64,000 nt of DNA. It comes from Sphaerisporangium siamense. Lineage in GTDB: Bacteria > Actinomycetota > Actinomycetes > Streptosporangiales > Streptosporangiaceae. The notes under the pieces were generated by a model. It did no database searches. It was not told where the DNA came from and saw nothing but the letters and a program-made list of their open reading frames with translations. The stretch spans positions 496,001 through 560,000 of the forward strand of contig NZ_JACHND010000001.1 in NCBI RefSeq assembly GCF_014205275.1, written 5' to 3'. Positions 15,767-25,600 of this stretch are shown piece by piece. The position numbers were made by a program, and so were the translations under genes. Each line of letters starts with the position of its first letter. The first letter of the stretch is position 1.

Positions 15767-16242
15767 CGGCGGCGCTCACCGAGAACACGGCGAACACGGC
15801 GAACACGGCGAACGTCAAGGTGCGCACCGGCGTGGTGCTCCATGCCTGCCCGCCGGGGCGGTCCGGCAGGCAGGCGACGTGGGTGCTGGTCCCGGACGCG
15901 GCCATCGTGCCGATGACGCGCAGGAGGCTGCGCCGCCGGCTGGCCTCCTGGGGCGTCGGCGACGCCGACGTCGCCGAGCTGCTCGTCAGCGAGGTGGTCA
16001 CGAACGCGATGCGCCACTCGTGGGGCGCGGTCATGACCCTGTCGCTGGAGCACGACACGATCCGCTGCGAGGTGCAGGACACCAATCCCACGCTGCCGCG
16101 CGTCTGCGAGGCGCACGACGGCGACGAGGGCGGTCGTGGCATGTACCTCATGGAAGCGCTTTCCACGGCGTGGGGAAGCTACCGCATGTCCACGGGCAAG
16201 GTCGTCTGGTTCGAGCTGCCCGCCGCGGAGACGGGCGCGTGA
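15763..16242 (+). CDS. RsbW-like ATP-binding protein (HATPase_c_2, anti-sigma factor type)
   Basis: The 159-residue protein is a GHKL ATPase of the serine-kinase anti-sigma class: LLVSEVVTNAMRHSWGAV contains the N box, DTNPTLP corresponds to the G1 region, and GGRGMYLMEALSTAWGS to the G2 lid. Members bind or phosphorylate anti-anti-sigma factors, or serve as stand-alone regulators in actinomycetes. The N terminus carries a coding 9-bp tandem repeat giving TANTANTAN. ATGA overlap with the DUF5999 gene sets the start. No partner sigma factor lies nearby. Confidence 0.88.
   Translation: MTAALTENTANTANTANVKVRTGVVLHACPPGRSGRQATWVLVPDAAIVPMTRRRLRRRLASWGVGDADVAELLVSEVVTNAMRHSWGAVMTLSLEHDTIRCEVQDTNPTLPRVCEAHDGDEGGRGMYLMEALSTAWGSYRMSTGKVVWFELPAAETGA
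15783..15809 (+). repeat. Three tandem 9-bp repeats within the ATPase gene
   Basis: The unit gaacacggc occurs three times in a row, followed by a truncated copy, encoding repeated Asn-Thr-Ala. It lies in the N-terminal extension before the ATPase fold, so copy-number change would alter only a flexible tail. Confidence 0.8.
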
Positions 16243-16330
16243 AGGCGCCCGCAACCGCCGCACGGGCGGCGTGACGCCTCACCGATCATCATCGACGGCC
16301 GTGAGCGCGGGAGAGGAGGGGAGACGAGCG

Positions 16331-16489
16331 ATGAGCGAGACCCACGAGCCCGGTGACCGGGGCGCGGTCCCGAGGACCACGGGCGCGAAGCCGCAGGCGC
16401 GGCGTGTGCGGGTGCGACGGCAACGGGTCCGCGCCGCCGATCACCCCCTGGACCTGCGGACGCCGTCCGGCCGCACGCTGCCGTACTGA
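16331..16489 (+). CDS. Small basic hypothetical protein (52 residues)
   Basis: An ATG at 16331 is preceded by a purine-rich stretch (gagaggaggggagacgagcg) with a good Shine-Dalgarno match. The product (beginning MSETHEPGDRGAVPRTTG, then very Arg-rich, ending PSGRTLPY) is disordered-looking and has no recognised family. It follows the ATPase gene by 88 nt and precedes a terminator hairpin. It could be a real small protein or chance; the Arg-rich middle is low complexity. Confidence 0.35.
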   Translation: MSETHEPGDRGAVPRTTGAKPQARRVRVRRQRVRAADHPLDLRTPSGRTLPY

Positions 16490-16553
16490 TCGTTCTCGCG
16501 GCCTGACGGGCAAGCGCTCTCCGGCCCCGCTTCCCTTGGCCTCCCTTTGGCTT

Positions 16554-16580
16554 CCCCTGCTCCCCCTGCTCCCCCTGCTC
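16554..16580. repeat. Three tandem 9-bp repeats in an intergenic region
   Basis: The unit cccctgctc occurs three times, with a degenerate fourth copy to 16589, in a pyrimidine-rich stretch just before the terminator hairpin. It looks like slippage-prone simple sequence. Confidence 0.75.
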
Positions 16581-16599
16581 CCCCGCTTCCCCCGGCGGT

Positions 16600-16644
16600 G
16601 ACGCCGGGGCTGACGGACCGCCCACACCGTTCAGCCCCGGCGTC
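16600..16644. terminator. Bidirectional terminator with 14-bp arms
   Basis: GACGCCGGGGCTGA (16600-16613) is the exact reverse complement of TCAGCCCCGGCGTC (16631-16644), with further partial pairing inside the 17-nt loop. It lies between genes converging from both strands (ends at 16489 and 16702). Confidence 0.75.
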
Positions 16645-16701
16645 CCGCACCTTCCAGACGAGGCCCGGCAGCGGTCGAGATCGCTCGTGCCGGAATCGGC
16701 G

Positions 16702-19071
16702 TCAGGACCCGGAGCCGTCCTCGCGGCCCTCGTAGGCGCGCCGCTGCTCGGCGACCCACACCGCGATCTGCGCCCGCGAGTGGAAGCCCAGCTTGCTCAG
16801 GATGTGCTCGATATGCCCCTCCGCCGTGCGCTGGGCGATCACCAGCCGCGCGGCGATCTCCTTGTTGCTCAGCCCTTCGGCGACGAGCCCCGAGATCTCG
16901 GTCTCCCTGCGGGTCAGCGGGGACGGCGCCCGCTCCGGCTCGCGCTCGGGCGCGGCGGGGCACGCCGGCTCCTCGACGGCGTAGGTCAGCGCCTCCTCCA
17001 GGGACATGCGGACCCCCTGCGTGAACGCGGCGCGGTAGGCGGGCTCGCCGAGCGCGGCGCGGGCCCGTGCCTCCGTCTCCTCGTGGTAGCGGCCCAGATG
17101 CCCGAACCCCGGAAGCGGCGTTCCCACGGCCCGCCAGATGGCGGCCAGCGCCCCGAACAGCCGGACGGTCCGCTCGTGGGCGCCGGCGCCGGTGGCGATC
17201 CAGGCCAGCACCTCCAGGCAGAGTCCGACGCCGAGCCAGTCGTCCAGCGGGCCGGCGACGCGCAGGCCCTGCTTCACGCTCTCGGCGGCGCGGGGGCAGT
17301 CCCCCTGCCGCCAGGCCTCGACGCCGAGCACCATCATGGCGTACGCCCGTTGCCAGGTCTCGTCCCTGGCGTCGCAGATCTGCAGGGCCTCCTCGCCGTA
17401 GGCCACGGCGCGTTCGGAGTCGCCCTCGAAGGAGCAGGTCAGGCACAGCCGGTTCAGCGCCATCACCTGGCCGACCTCCTCGCGGGCGGCGCGGTGCCCG
17501 GCGAGCGACTCCTCGAACATCTTGGCGGCGACTCCCGTGTCGCCCTGGTGGAGCGCCACCATGCCCGACTGCAGCGTGACGTAGGCGAGCACCCCGTCCA
17601 GGCCGAGCTCCTCGGCGATGTGGCGGCTCTCCTCCAGCATCGCGACGGCCGCCGCGAAGTCGCCCTGGATGATCGCGAGCCAGGCGGCGTTCCACAGCGC
17701 GCGGGCGCGCGGCTCGCCCGGCTCGGCGACGAACGTCAGCCCGCGGTCGAGCCAGCGGCGTCCCTCGCGGACGTGGTGGCCGGTCCTCCAGTGGAAGAGC
17801 AGGTCGGCGGCCATGGTGAGGCCGTCGCGCGCTTCCTCCGGCCCTGCGTCCTCGGCGTAGGAGGCGAGCGCGGCCCGCAGGTTGGCGTGGTCCAGCCGCA
17901 GCCGGGTCAGCCACTCCATCTGGGCGCCGCCGAACCGGTGGTCGTACGCCTGGCGCGCCAGGTCGCGGTAGTAGTCGCGGTGACGGCGGCGCAGCTCCTC
18001 CTCGGCCCCCGACTCCGCGAGCCGGTCCCTGCCGTACTGCCGGATCGTCTCCAGCAGGCGGTACCTGACCTCGCCGGGATGCTCCTCGCGCAGCAGCACG
18101 GACTTCTCCACCAGCCCGCTGACCAGGTCCATGACGTCCTCGCGGGCGATGCCGTCGCCGGAGCAGACCGCCTCGGCCGCCTCCAGGTCGAGGCCGCCGG
18201 CGAACACCGAGGCGCGGGCCCAGAGCAGCCGTTCCGGCTCGGTGCAGAGCTCGTGACTCCAGTCGACCATGGCGCGCAGCGTCTGGTGCCGGGGCGGCAC
18301 CGCCCTGGACCCCGAGGCGAGCAGCCGGAACCTGTCGTCCAGCCCTTCGAGCAGTCGCCGGAGCGACAGGGCGCGCAGCCGTACGGCCGCGAGCTCGATG
18401 GCCAGCGGGATCCCGTCCAGGCGGCGGCAGATCCGTTCCACGGCGTCCCGGTTTGCCTCGGTGACCGCGAACTCGGGAAGCACGGCCTCGGCCCGCTCGA
18501 CGAACAACCGCACGGCGTCCACCTGAGCGAGCGCGTCGACGGACAGCGGCCGGCCGCCGGCCTCGGGGAGGGGAAGCGGGAGCACCGCCATCGTCCGCTC
18601 GCCGCCGATGTGCAGCGGCTGCCTGCTGGTGGCGATCACCCGCAGCTCGGGCGCGCAGGCGAGCAGTTCCTCGGTCAGCACGGCGCACTCGTGGAGGATG
18701 TGCTCGCAGTTGTCGAGGATCAGCAGCGCCTTCTTGTCGGCCAGGTGGTCGGCGAGCCGGTCGAGGTTGGAGCCGCCGGAGCCCTCGCGCAGCCGCAGCA
18801 CGTCGGTCAGGGTCTGCGCGAGCAGGTCCGGATGGTCGAGCGTGGCCAGCTCCGCGAGCCAGACGCCGTCGGGGAAGGCGCGGCCCACCTCGGCCGCGAC
18901 GCGGGCGGCCAGCCTCGTCTTGCCGACGCCTCCGACCCCGGTCAGGGTGACCAGGCGGGACTTCGCCAGCAGTGACCTGATCTCGGCCACCTCCCGCCGG
19001 CGCCCCACGAAACTCGTCACCTCGGCGGGGATCCCGCGTGTCCGCCGGGTTCTGGAGGTGCTCACTGTCAT
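16702..19071 (-). CDS. NB-ARC ATPase LuxR-type regulator
   Basis: The 789-residue regulator has an N-terminal AAA/NB-ARC ATPase (Walker A GVGGVGKTRLAARVA, Walker B KKALLILDNCEH, later VIATSRQPL and GIPLAIELAA), a winged region ending VEKSVLLREE, a large helical TPR-like middle (MLEESRHIAEELGL, MFEESLAGHRAA) and a C-terminal LuxR helix-turn-helix (LTRRETEISGLVAEGLSNKE). Such proteins are large ATP-switched transcription activators common in actinomycetes. The ATG start at 19071 gives a normal length. It faces the SDR remnant across about 200 bp and has no obvious target nearby. Confidence 0.9.
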   Translation of the reverse strand: MTVSTSRTRRTRGIPAEVTSFVGRRREVAEIRSLLAKSRLVTLTGVGGVGKTRLAARVAAEVGRAFPDGVWLAELATLDHPDLLAQTLTDVLRLREGSGGSNLDRLADHLADKKALLILDNCEHILHECAVLTEELLACAPELRVIATSRQPLHIGGERTMAVLPLPLPEAGGRPLSVDALAQVDAVRLFVERAEAVLPEFAVTEANRDAVERICRRLDGIPLAIELAAVRLRALSLRRLLEGLDDRFRLLASGSRAVPPRHQTLRAMVDWSHELCTEPERLLWARASVFAGGLDLEAAEAVCSGDGIAREDVMDLVSGLVEKSVLLREEHPGEVRYRLLETIRQYGRDRLAESGAEEELRRRHRDYYRDLARQAYDHRFGGAQMEWLTRLRLDHANLRAALASYAEDAGPEEARDGLTMAADLLFHWRTGHHVREGRRWLDRGLTFVAEPGEPRARALWNAAWLAIIQGDFAAAVAMLEESRHIAEELGLDGVLAYVTLQSGMVALHQGDTGVAAKMFEESLAGHRAAREEVGQVMALNRLCLTCSFEGDSERAVAYGEEALQICDARDETWQRAYAMMVLGVEAWRQGDCPRAAESVKQGLRVAGPLDDWLGVGLCLEVLAWIATGAGAHERTVRLFGALAAIWRAVGTPLPGFGHLGRYHEETEARARAALGEPAYRAAFTQGVRMSLEEALTYAVEEPACPAAPEREPERAPSPLTRRETEISGLVAEGLSNKEIAARLVIAQRTAEGHIEHILSKLGFHSRAQIAVWVAEQRRAYEGREDGSGS

Positions 19072-19278
19072 GTGCCGCTCACCCGTGCCTCACGCCGACC
19101 TGAGCGCGCCCAGCACGCAGGTCGGCATAAGACAGGCTATGCCTGCTAACGATCGCTCCGCCCCCCGCTGAGCACCGATACCCCCAGGGGAGCGCAAAGC
19201 TTTGATGTACCCGGGTAGCCCCAGGTCGCCCGGAAAAGAGGACAGAGGATGTCGTGTATCGGTGCCAGCATCGGTCCC

Positions 19279-19488
19279 ATGACGACGACACGACCGCTGA
19301 CGGGAAAGGTGGCGCTGGTCGCGGGGGGCACGCGCGGCGCCGGACGGGGCATCGCGCGCGAACTCGGCGCGGCGGGCGCCACGGTGTACGTGACGGTGTA
19401 CGGCTTCACCGACGTGGACGGCAGCCGTCCCGACGCGTGGAGGTACATCGACGACGGCAGCCCGGCGGACGTCGCCGCCTACCGCTGA
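19279..19488 (+). pseudogene. Short-chain dehydrogenase with large internal in-frame deletion
   Basis: The 69-residue frame joins a normal SDR N terminus (TTRPLTGKVALVAGGTRGAG, the NAD-binding TGxxxGxG region) directly to what looks like the extreme C terminus of the same family (YGFTDVDGSRPDAWRYIDDG, ending DVAAYR). About 200 residues with the catalytic Ser, Tyr and Lys are missing. At the join ACGGTGTACG occurs twice, 2 bp apart (19381-19390 and 19393-19402), as expected for deletion between short repeats. It overlaps the WYL regulator stop by 10 bp on the opposite strand. It cannot be an enzyme. Confidence 0.72.
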
Positions 19489-20486
19489 CCGCCGGCCTCG
19501 CCGTACAGCGCCGCCATGCGCCGTGCGGCCTCGCCCATGCGGGCGCGCAGCTCAGGAGGGTCCAGGACCTCGGCCTCCGGGCCGAGCCGCAGCAGTACGG
19601 TGTAGGCCACCTCGACCGACTCGACGGGCAGGCGGACGACCACCCGGCCCCGCGCGTCGGGCTCGCCCGCCGAGGCCAGGGCGTCCCCGGCCGCGGGCGG
19701 CTCGACGGCGTACCGCAGCGCGCGCACGCCCGTGGCGGTGAGCCGCACGGTGATCCGCTCGCCGAGCAGCGCGGCGCGGAACCCTGCCACCCCGGCGTCC
19801 CAGAACCGCGCCAGGTCGAACGTGTCGTCCCTGGTGAACCGCTCGCCGGTGGGGGTGACCCGCAGGACCCGGTCCACGCGGTAGGTCCTGCACTCCTCGG
19901 CCGTCGCCCGCTCGCCGGGGCCGGGGACGTGCGCCACCAGGTACCAGACGCCGCTCTTCAGCACGAGCCCGTACGGCCGGGCCACGCGGGTCACCTCGCG
20001 GTCGCCGCGCCGGTACCCGAGCTCGACGGTCCGGTCCTCCCAGACCGCGCGGGCCAGCTCCGCGAGCAGCGGCGGCGGCTCGGCGTCGGCGAACCACCCG
20101 GGGATGTCGAGGTGGAAACGCTGCCCGGCCCGCGCGGAGGCGTCCCGCAGGCCGGGCGGGAGCGCGGCGAGGACCTTCAGGCGGGCGGAGGACACCGCGT
20201 CGGCGAGCCCCATGTCGTGGATCGGACCGGTGAGCCCGGACAGGAACAGCGCCTCGGCCTCCGGGCGGCTGAGGCCGGTGAGCCGGGTGCGGTACCCGCC
20301 GACGAGGCGGTAGCCGCCGTGGCGGCCCCGGTCGGCGTAGACGGGCACGCCCGCGGCGGACAGCGCCGTCATGTCGCGGACGATCGTGCGCGGCGAGACC
20401 TCCAGCTCGCGCGCCAGTTCGGTGGCCGTCATCGTCTCGCGCGACTGCAGCAGCAACACCGCCGAGATCAACCGGGACGCCCGCAT
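19479..20486 (-). CDS. WYL-domain transcriptional regulator
   Basis: The 335-residue protein has an N-terminal HTH_11 winged helix (MRASRLISAVLLLQSRETMT, ATELARELEVSPRTIVRDM), a middle linker, and a WYL ligand-binding domain (GLVLKSGVWYLVAHVPGPGE with YRVDRVLRV), followed by a WCX-type tail. Members sense ligands or nucleic acids and usually repress or activate nearby genes. It converges on the deleted SDR gene and overlaps it by 10 bp; related regulators often sit beside SDR genes, so it may have lost its target. Confidence 0.9.
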   Translation of the reverse strand: MRASRLISAVLLLQSRETMTATELARELEVSPRTIVRDMTALSAAGVPVYADRGRHGGYRLVGGYRTRLTGLSRPEAEALFLSGLTGPIHDMGLADAVSSARLKVLAALPPGLRDASARAGQRFHLDIPGWFADAEPPPLLAELARAVWEDRTVELGYRRGDREVTRVARPYGLVLKSGVWYLVAHVPGPGERATAEECRTYRVDRVLRVTPTGERFTRDDTFDLARFWDAGVAGFRAALLGERITVRLTATGVRALRYAVEPPAAGDALASAGEPDARGRVVVRLPVESVEVAYTVLLRLGPEAEVLDPPELRARMGEAARRMAALYGEAGGQR

Positions 20487-21260
20487 GTCCCCATCTTCGC
20501 CTCTCGGGCGGCCGGGGCGGTCCGCGGGCGCGGGTCACGCACGAATCTACGAAGACCACACCAAAGATCAGCGGATCCGGCCACACGATCAAGGGTTGCC
20601 CTGGAGACCGGCCACCCGGCCCCCGCCCGCCCGCGTGCCGGCAAGGAATGGCGCCGGGCCCGGTCATCGGCGCGGAAAGGCGGTTTCCCGGCGAGCCCGC
20701 GTGGAGAAAGGCCCGTGAGCGCCGCGGGCCTTTCTGGAAAACCCTGGAACGGGGCCGCCGCCGTCCCATGACCGGGCTTTGATGGAGCCCTTCCGCGCCG
20801 CCACACACACCCCTTTTACGTCACCGTTTTGCCGCCCGGGTTTTGTTTTACCCGCCGACCCCGCTGCTGGCGTCCACGGCATTGTCCCGATTGCCGAAGA
20901 TGGGCGTTCGCCGCGTTACCCCGAAGATCGACCACCGGCGAGCACGCGTGGCTTATGCCGGGCGTATGGCCGCTGAGCTGGACGGACCATCGCCCGTGAC
21001 CGCCTGCCTTGGGCATCGGTTTACCGGCGGCGAGCTTTATCGCGGCGAATTCCGCGCGACTTCCCGGCTCGCGCCTGCCATGCCGTCCTGGCGCGAACGC
21101 CGTCGCGTCGCCGGGCACCGCGGCGTCGCTTCCCTGACCGGTCCCCGGGGCAGGACTTCCGAAATGCCTGGTTAATCTGTAATGGTGAGCATGACCCGCG
21201 GCACGCCGCTACGCCTTTGAAAGGAACGAGCACGTCCGCACCCTTGGGAGGAGAGTCTCG
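20487..21260. other. 774-bp region without a supportable protein gene, upstream of the diaminobutyrate/Pls locus
   Basis: Several frames cross this stretch but none shows a ribosome site, family similarity or coherent codon use. It contains a strong 11-bp hairpin (20705-20735), a GC-poor pyrimidine/T-rich patch (20805-20855), and, before 21261, a purine-rich ribosome site (gggaggagag). It probably holds the promoter for the biosynthetic genes and possibly a small RNA. Confidence 0.45.
20705..20735. terminator. Strong isolated hairpin (11-bp perfect stem)
   Basis: AGAAAGGCCCG and CGGGCCTTTCT pair perfectly around a 9-nt loop. On either strand the stem ends in a short T or A tract, like a Rho-independent terminator. 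No gene ends close by, so it may terminate an unannotated transcript or act as an attenuator. Confidence 0.5.
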
Positions 21261-22646
21261 ATGAGTCTCGCCGAGCGCAGCGCCAAAGACGACATATTCG
21301 TGCGCCCGAGCGTTGGCGGCGACCTGCCCGGCCCGCGCTCGGCGGAACTGCTCGCCCGGCAGGACCGGCGCGAGTCCAACGCCCGCACGTACCCGCGGCG
21401 GCTGCCCATCGCCGTCGCCGACGCCTCCGGCAGCTTCCTGCGCGACGTCGACGGCAACGTCTTCATCGACTTCCTGACCGGCGCGGGCGTGCTCTCGCTC
21501 GGGCACAACCACCCCGAGCTGGTGCGGACCGTGACGGCGCAGCTCACCCGGCTCACCCACGGCCTCGACTTCCCCACCCCCGCCAAGGACGCGTTCACCG
21601 AGGCCCAGCTGTCCATGCTGCCCGAGCCGCTGCGCGACCGCATGAAGCTGCACTTCTGCGGCCCCACCGGGGGCGACGCCGTCGACGCCGCGCTCAAGCT
21701 GTGCAAGACCGCGACCGGGCGCGGCGGCGTCGTCGCCTTCCAGGGCGCCTTCCACGGCAGCGGCCACGCGGCGATGGCGGTCAGCGGCCTCGTGCGGCAG
21801 AAGGCGCCGGTCGCCGACGGCGTGCCGGGCGTCCACTTCTTCCCCTACTCCTACTGCGCCCGCTGCCCGCTGGACCTGGCCCCGGAGACGTGCGACACCA
21901 ACTGCGCCTCCTACCTCGAACGCTCGCTCAGGGACGGCAACGGCGGCGTCGGCCGCCCCGCCGCGGTGATCATGGAGATGGTGCAGGGCGAGGGCGGCGC
22001 GGTCCCGGCCCGGCCCGAGTTCGTCCGGCGCGTCCGGGAGCTGACCCGCGAGCTGGACATCCCGCTGATCGTGGACGAGGTGCAGACCGGCGGCGGGCGC
22101 ACCGGCACGTGGTTCGCCTTCGAGCGCTACGGCGTCGAGCCGGACGTGATCGTCGCCTCCAAGGCGCTGAGCGGCATCGGCGTCCCCGTCGCGGTCATCC
22201 TGTACGACCGTCGGCTCGACGTCTGGGAGCCCGGCGCGCACATCGGCACCTTCCGCGGCAACCAACTCGCGTTCGCGGCCGGGGCCGAGGCCGTGCGGAT
22301 CATCCGCCGCGACGACGTGCTCGGCAACGTGCGCAGGCGCGGGGACCAGGTCGCCGGGCTGCTGGCCCCGCTGGCCGAGAAGAACCCGTGGGTACGCGAG
22401 GTGCGCGGCGCCGGCCTGATGTGGGGCGTCGAGCTGGCCGGCCCGCGGGACGGCACCCCCGCCACCGACGCGGCCCGCCGCGTGCAGGCCGCCGCGCTGC
22501 GCCGGGGCCTGGTCATCGAGGTCGGCGGGCGCGACGACTGCGTGATCCGGATCCTTCCCCCGCTCAACGTGACCGCCGACGTGGTGGACACCGCCTGCTC
22601 CATCCTGATCGACGCCATCGAGGAGTGCTGCCCGGTGGCGGCCTGA
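21261..22646 (+). CDS. 2,4-diaminobutyrate aminotransferase family (class III, PLP-dependent)
   Basis: The 461-residue enzyme matches the DABA aminotransferase (Dat/RhbA/EctB-like) group: [73 protein letters not shown] (D272) and ASKALSG with the PLP lysine K301. Family members make L-2,4-diaminobutyrate from aspartate semialdehyde and glutamate. An insert around residues 199-215 carries four cysteines (YCARC and CDTNC). The start is supported by a GGGAGGAG ribosome site. It is followed after 38 nt by a Pls-type NRPS, so it probably supplies that enzyme's monomer; no ectoine genes are adjacent. Confidence 0.85.
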   Translation: MSLAERSAKDDIFVRPSVGGDLPGPRSAELLARQDRRESNARTYPRRLPIAVADASGSFLRDVDGNVFIDFLTGAGVLSLGHNHPELVRTVTAQLTRLTHGLDFPTPAKDAFTEAQLSMLPEPLRDRMKLHFCGPTGGDAVDAALKLCKTATGRGGVVAFQGAFHGSGHAAMAVSGLVRQKAPVADGVPGVHFFPYSYCARCPLDLAPETCDTNCASYLERSLRDGNGGVGRPAAVIMEMVQGEGGAVPARPEFVRRVRELTRELDIPLIVDEVQTGGGRTGTWFAFERYGVEPDVIVASKALSGIGVPVAVILYDRRLDVWEPGAHIGTFRGNQLAFAAGAEAVRIIRRDDVLGNVRRRGDQVAGLLAPLAEKNPWVREVRGAGLMWGVELAGPRDGTPATDAARRVQAAALRRGLVIEVGGRDDCVIRILPPLNVTADVVDTACSILIDAIEECCPVAA

Positions 22647-22684
22647 GGACCGCGACAAGGCGCACCTGGGGTGACGGAGGCAGC

Positions 22685-25600
22685 ATGACCAGACAGGCCG
22701 ATGTCGAGGACGCCCGGCGGCCGTGGTGGCCCGCCGGGCGCGGCAGGGACGTCCGGAGCTCGACCGTGTCCGCCCCGGCGGGCATGGGGCGGCCCGGACG
22801 GCCCGGACGCGGGCGGGACCGGCTGGAGGTCCTCTTCGAGGAGATGTGCGACCGGCTGCGGGCCGAGCGCCGCGGCGGCGTCGCCGTGGACGCGGACGGC
22901 GTCCCGCTCACCTACGACGAGCTGGACGCCCGGGCCAACCGGCTCGCCCGCCACCTCGCCCGGCGCGGCGCGCGTCCCGGCGACAGGATCGCGCTGCTCT
23001 TCGACCACGGCGCCCCGGCCTACGAGGGCATGCTCGCCGTGCTCAAGATCGGCGCGACGTACGTGCCGCTCGACCCCGGCTACCCCGCCGACCGGCTCGC
23101 CCACATCCTCGGCGACGCCGCGGTGCGGTTGGTGCTCACCCTCTCCCACCTGCGCGACCGCGTCCCCGGAGCCGTCGCGCTGTGCCTGGACGAGGCCGAG
23201 GACGCCGTCGCCGCCGAGGACGGCCGGCGCCTGACCCGCGAGGAGCGCGGCGAGCGTCCCGACGACCTGTGCTACATCGTCTACACCTCCGGCTCCACCG
23301 GCCGCCCCAAGGGGGTGGCGGTCGAGCACGCCTCCATCTGCAACTTCGTGCGCGTCGCCGCCGAGGCGTACGGGCTGCGGCGCGACGACCGCGTGTACCA
23401 GGGCATGACGATCGCCTTCGACTTCTCGGTCGAGGAGATCTGGGTGCCGCTGATGTCCGGGGCCACGCTGGTGCCCAAGCCGCCGGGCACGAGCCTGGTC
23501 GGCCGTGAGCTGCGCGAGTTCCTCCAGGACCGCGGCGTGACCGCGCTGTGCTGCGTGCCGACGCTGCTGGCCACGCTGGACCAGGACGTGCCCGGCCTGC
23601 GCTTCCTGCTGGTGTCCGGCGAGGCGTGCCCGCCCGACCTCGTGCGGCGCTGGCACCGCCCCGGCCGCAGGTTCCTCAACGTGTACGGGCCGACCGAGGC
23701 CACGGTCACCGCGACCTGGACCACGCTGCACCCCGGCAGGCCGGTGACCCTGGGCGTGCCCCTGCCCACCTACTCCGTGGTGATCCTCGACCCGGACCGG
23801 CCCCGCGTGCTGCCGCCGGGCGAGCTCGGCGAGATCGGCATCGCGGGCGTCGGACTCGCCCGGGGGTACCTGAACCGGGACGACCTGACCGCGCGGGCGT
23901 TCGTCCCCGACTTCGCGGGCCTTCCGGACAACCCGTCGGGCCGCATCTACCGGACCGGGGACCTCGGCAGGGTCACCGAGGACGGCGAGATCGAGTACCA
24001 CGGCCGCATCGACGGCCAGGTGCAGATCCACGGGTACCGGGTGGAGCTGGCGGAGATCGAGGCGGTGCTGCTGGAGGTGCCCGGCGTCGCCCAGGCGGTC
24101 GCCGGCACCCACGAGCCGGAGCCCGGCGTGTCCGAACTGGTCGCCTACTACAGCGCGGGCGGCGACGCCCCCGGCCCGGACCGGGAGGAGATCTACGCGC
24201 ACCTGCGCCGCCGCCTTCCCCGCTACATGATCCCCGCGTACCTGGAACGGCTGGCGGCCGTCCCCATGCTGCCCAGCGACAAGGCCGACCGCGCGGGCCT
24301 CCCCGCCCCCACCGGGCCCCGGGGCACGTCCTCGGGGACCCCGTACGCGGCGCCGGGCACGGTCGCGGAGAAGATCCTCGCCGACACGCTGGCGCGGGTC
24401 GTCCACCAGAACCAGGTCTCGGTCGACGACCACTTCTTCGACGGGCTCGGCGCGAACTCGATGCTCATGGCACGCTTCTGCGCCCGGGTGCGCGAGGAGG
24501 GCACGCTGCCGCCGGTGTCGATGAAGGACGTCTACCTGCACCCGACCGTGCGGAGCCTGGCCAGGGCCCTCACCGAGACCGCCCCGGCTCTCGCGCCGGC
24601 CGAGCCCGGCGCGCCCGAGCTCGCGGCGCCGCGCGGCGGCACGGCCCGGTACCTGCTGTGCGGGGTGCTGCAACTGCTGCTGTTCCTCGGCTACGCCTAC
24701 GCCGGCGCGCTGGCGGTGACCGCCTGCTACACGTGGCTCGACGGCACCGACGACCCGGCCGAGCTCTACCTGCGGGCGCTGGCGTGCGGCTGCGCACTGT
24801 TCGCCGGGCTGTCGCTGCTGCCGGTCGCGGCGAAGTGGACCTTGGTCGGCCGGTGGAAACCCGGGCGCGTCCGCGTCTGGACCCTCGCCTACCTGCGGTT
24901 CTGGACGGTCAAGACGCTCGTGCGCCACAGCCCGATGGTGCTGTTCGCCGGGTCCCCGCTCTACCTGATGTACCTCAGGGCGCTCGGCGCGCGGATCGGC
25001 CCGGGTGCGGTGATCCTCTCGCGCCGGGTCCCGGTGTGCACCGACCTGCTCACCGTGGGCGCGGGGACGGTGATCCGCAAGGACGCGTACCTCTCCTGCT
25101 ACCGGGCCCGGGCGGGCATGATCGAGACCGGGCCGGTGACGCTCGGCCGGGACGTGCTCGTCGGCGAGTTCACCGTCCTGGACATCGGCACGCGGATGGG
25201 GGACGGGGCGCAGCTCGGCCACTCCTCCTCGCTGCACGAGGGCCAGACCGTGCCGGCCGGGGAACGCTGGCACGGCTCCCCCGCCCAGCCCGGCGGCGCC
25301 GACTACCGCGCGGCGCCCCCGGCCCCCTGCGGCGTGGCGCGCCGGTTCCGGTTCTGCCTGCTGGAACTGCTCGGCACGCTGCTGCTGGCCATGCCGCTGA
25401 CCGTGGCCGGCTCCTACCTGCTCGGTGTGCTCGTCCTCGAACCCGCCGGGCTCGACGGCCGCGGCACGACCGGGTGGGGCCTGGTCAACGCGGCGCTCGC
25501 CGCGTCGCTGCTGCTGTTCCTCGGCGGTGTGGCCGCGGTGTTCCTCCTGGTCATGACCGTTCCACGGCTGCTGAACCTCGTGCTCACGCCCGGCCGGGTC

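Noticed and set aside
15783-16589. Short tandem 9-bp repeats as a possible CRISPR array
   Set aside because: Units are far too short, are directly adjacent without spacers, and one set is coding; no cas genes are nearby.
20779-21175. Possible small proteins in the gap before the aminotransferase
   Set aside because: Frames have no ribosome site, no family features and mixed third-position use.
21701-22684. Upstream extension of the Pls-type gene as one 1687-residue frame
   Set aside because: The extra residues overlap the aminotransferase in another frame, are Arg/Pro/Gly-rich and show no fold; the true start at 22685 has a good ribosome site.
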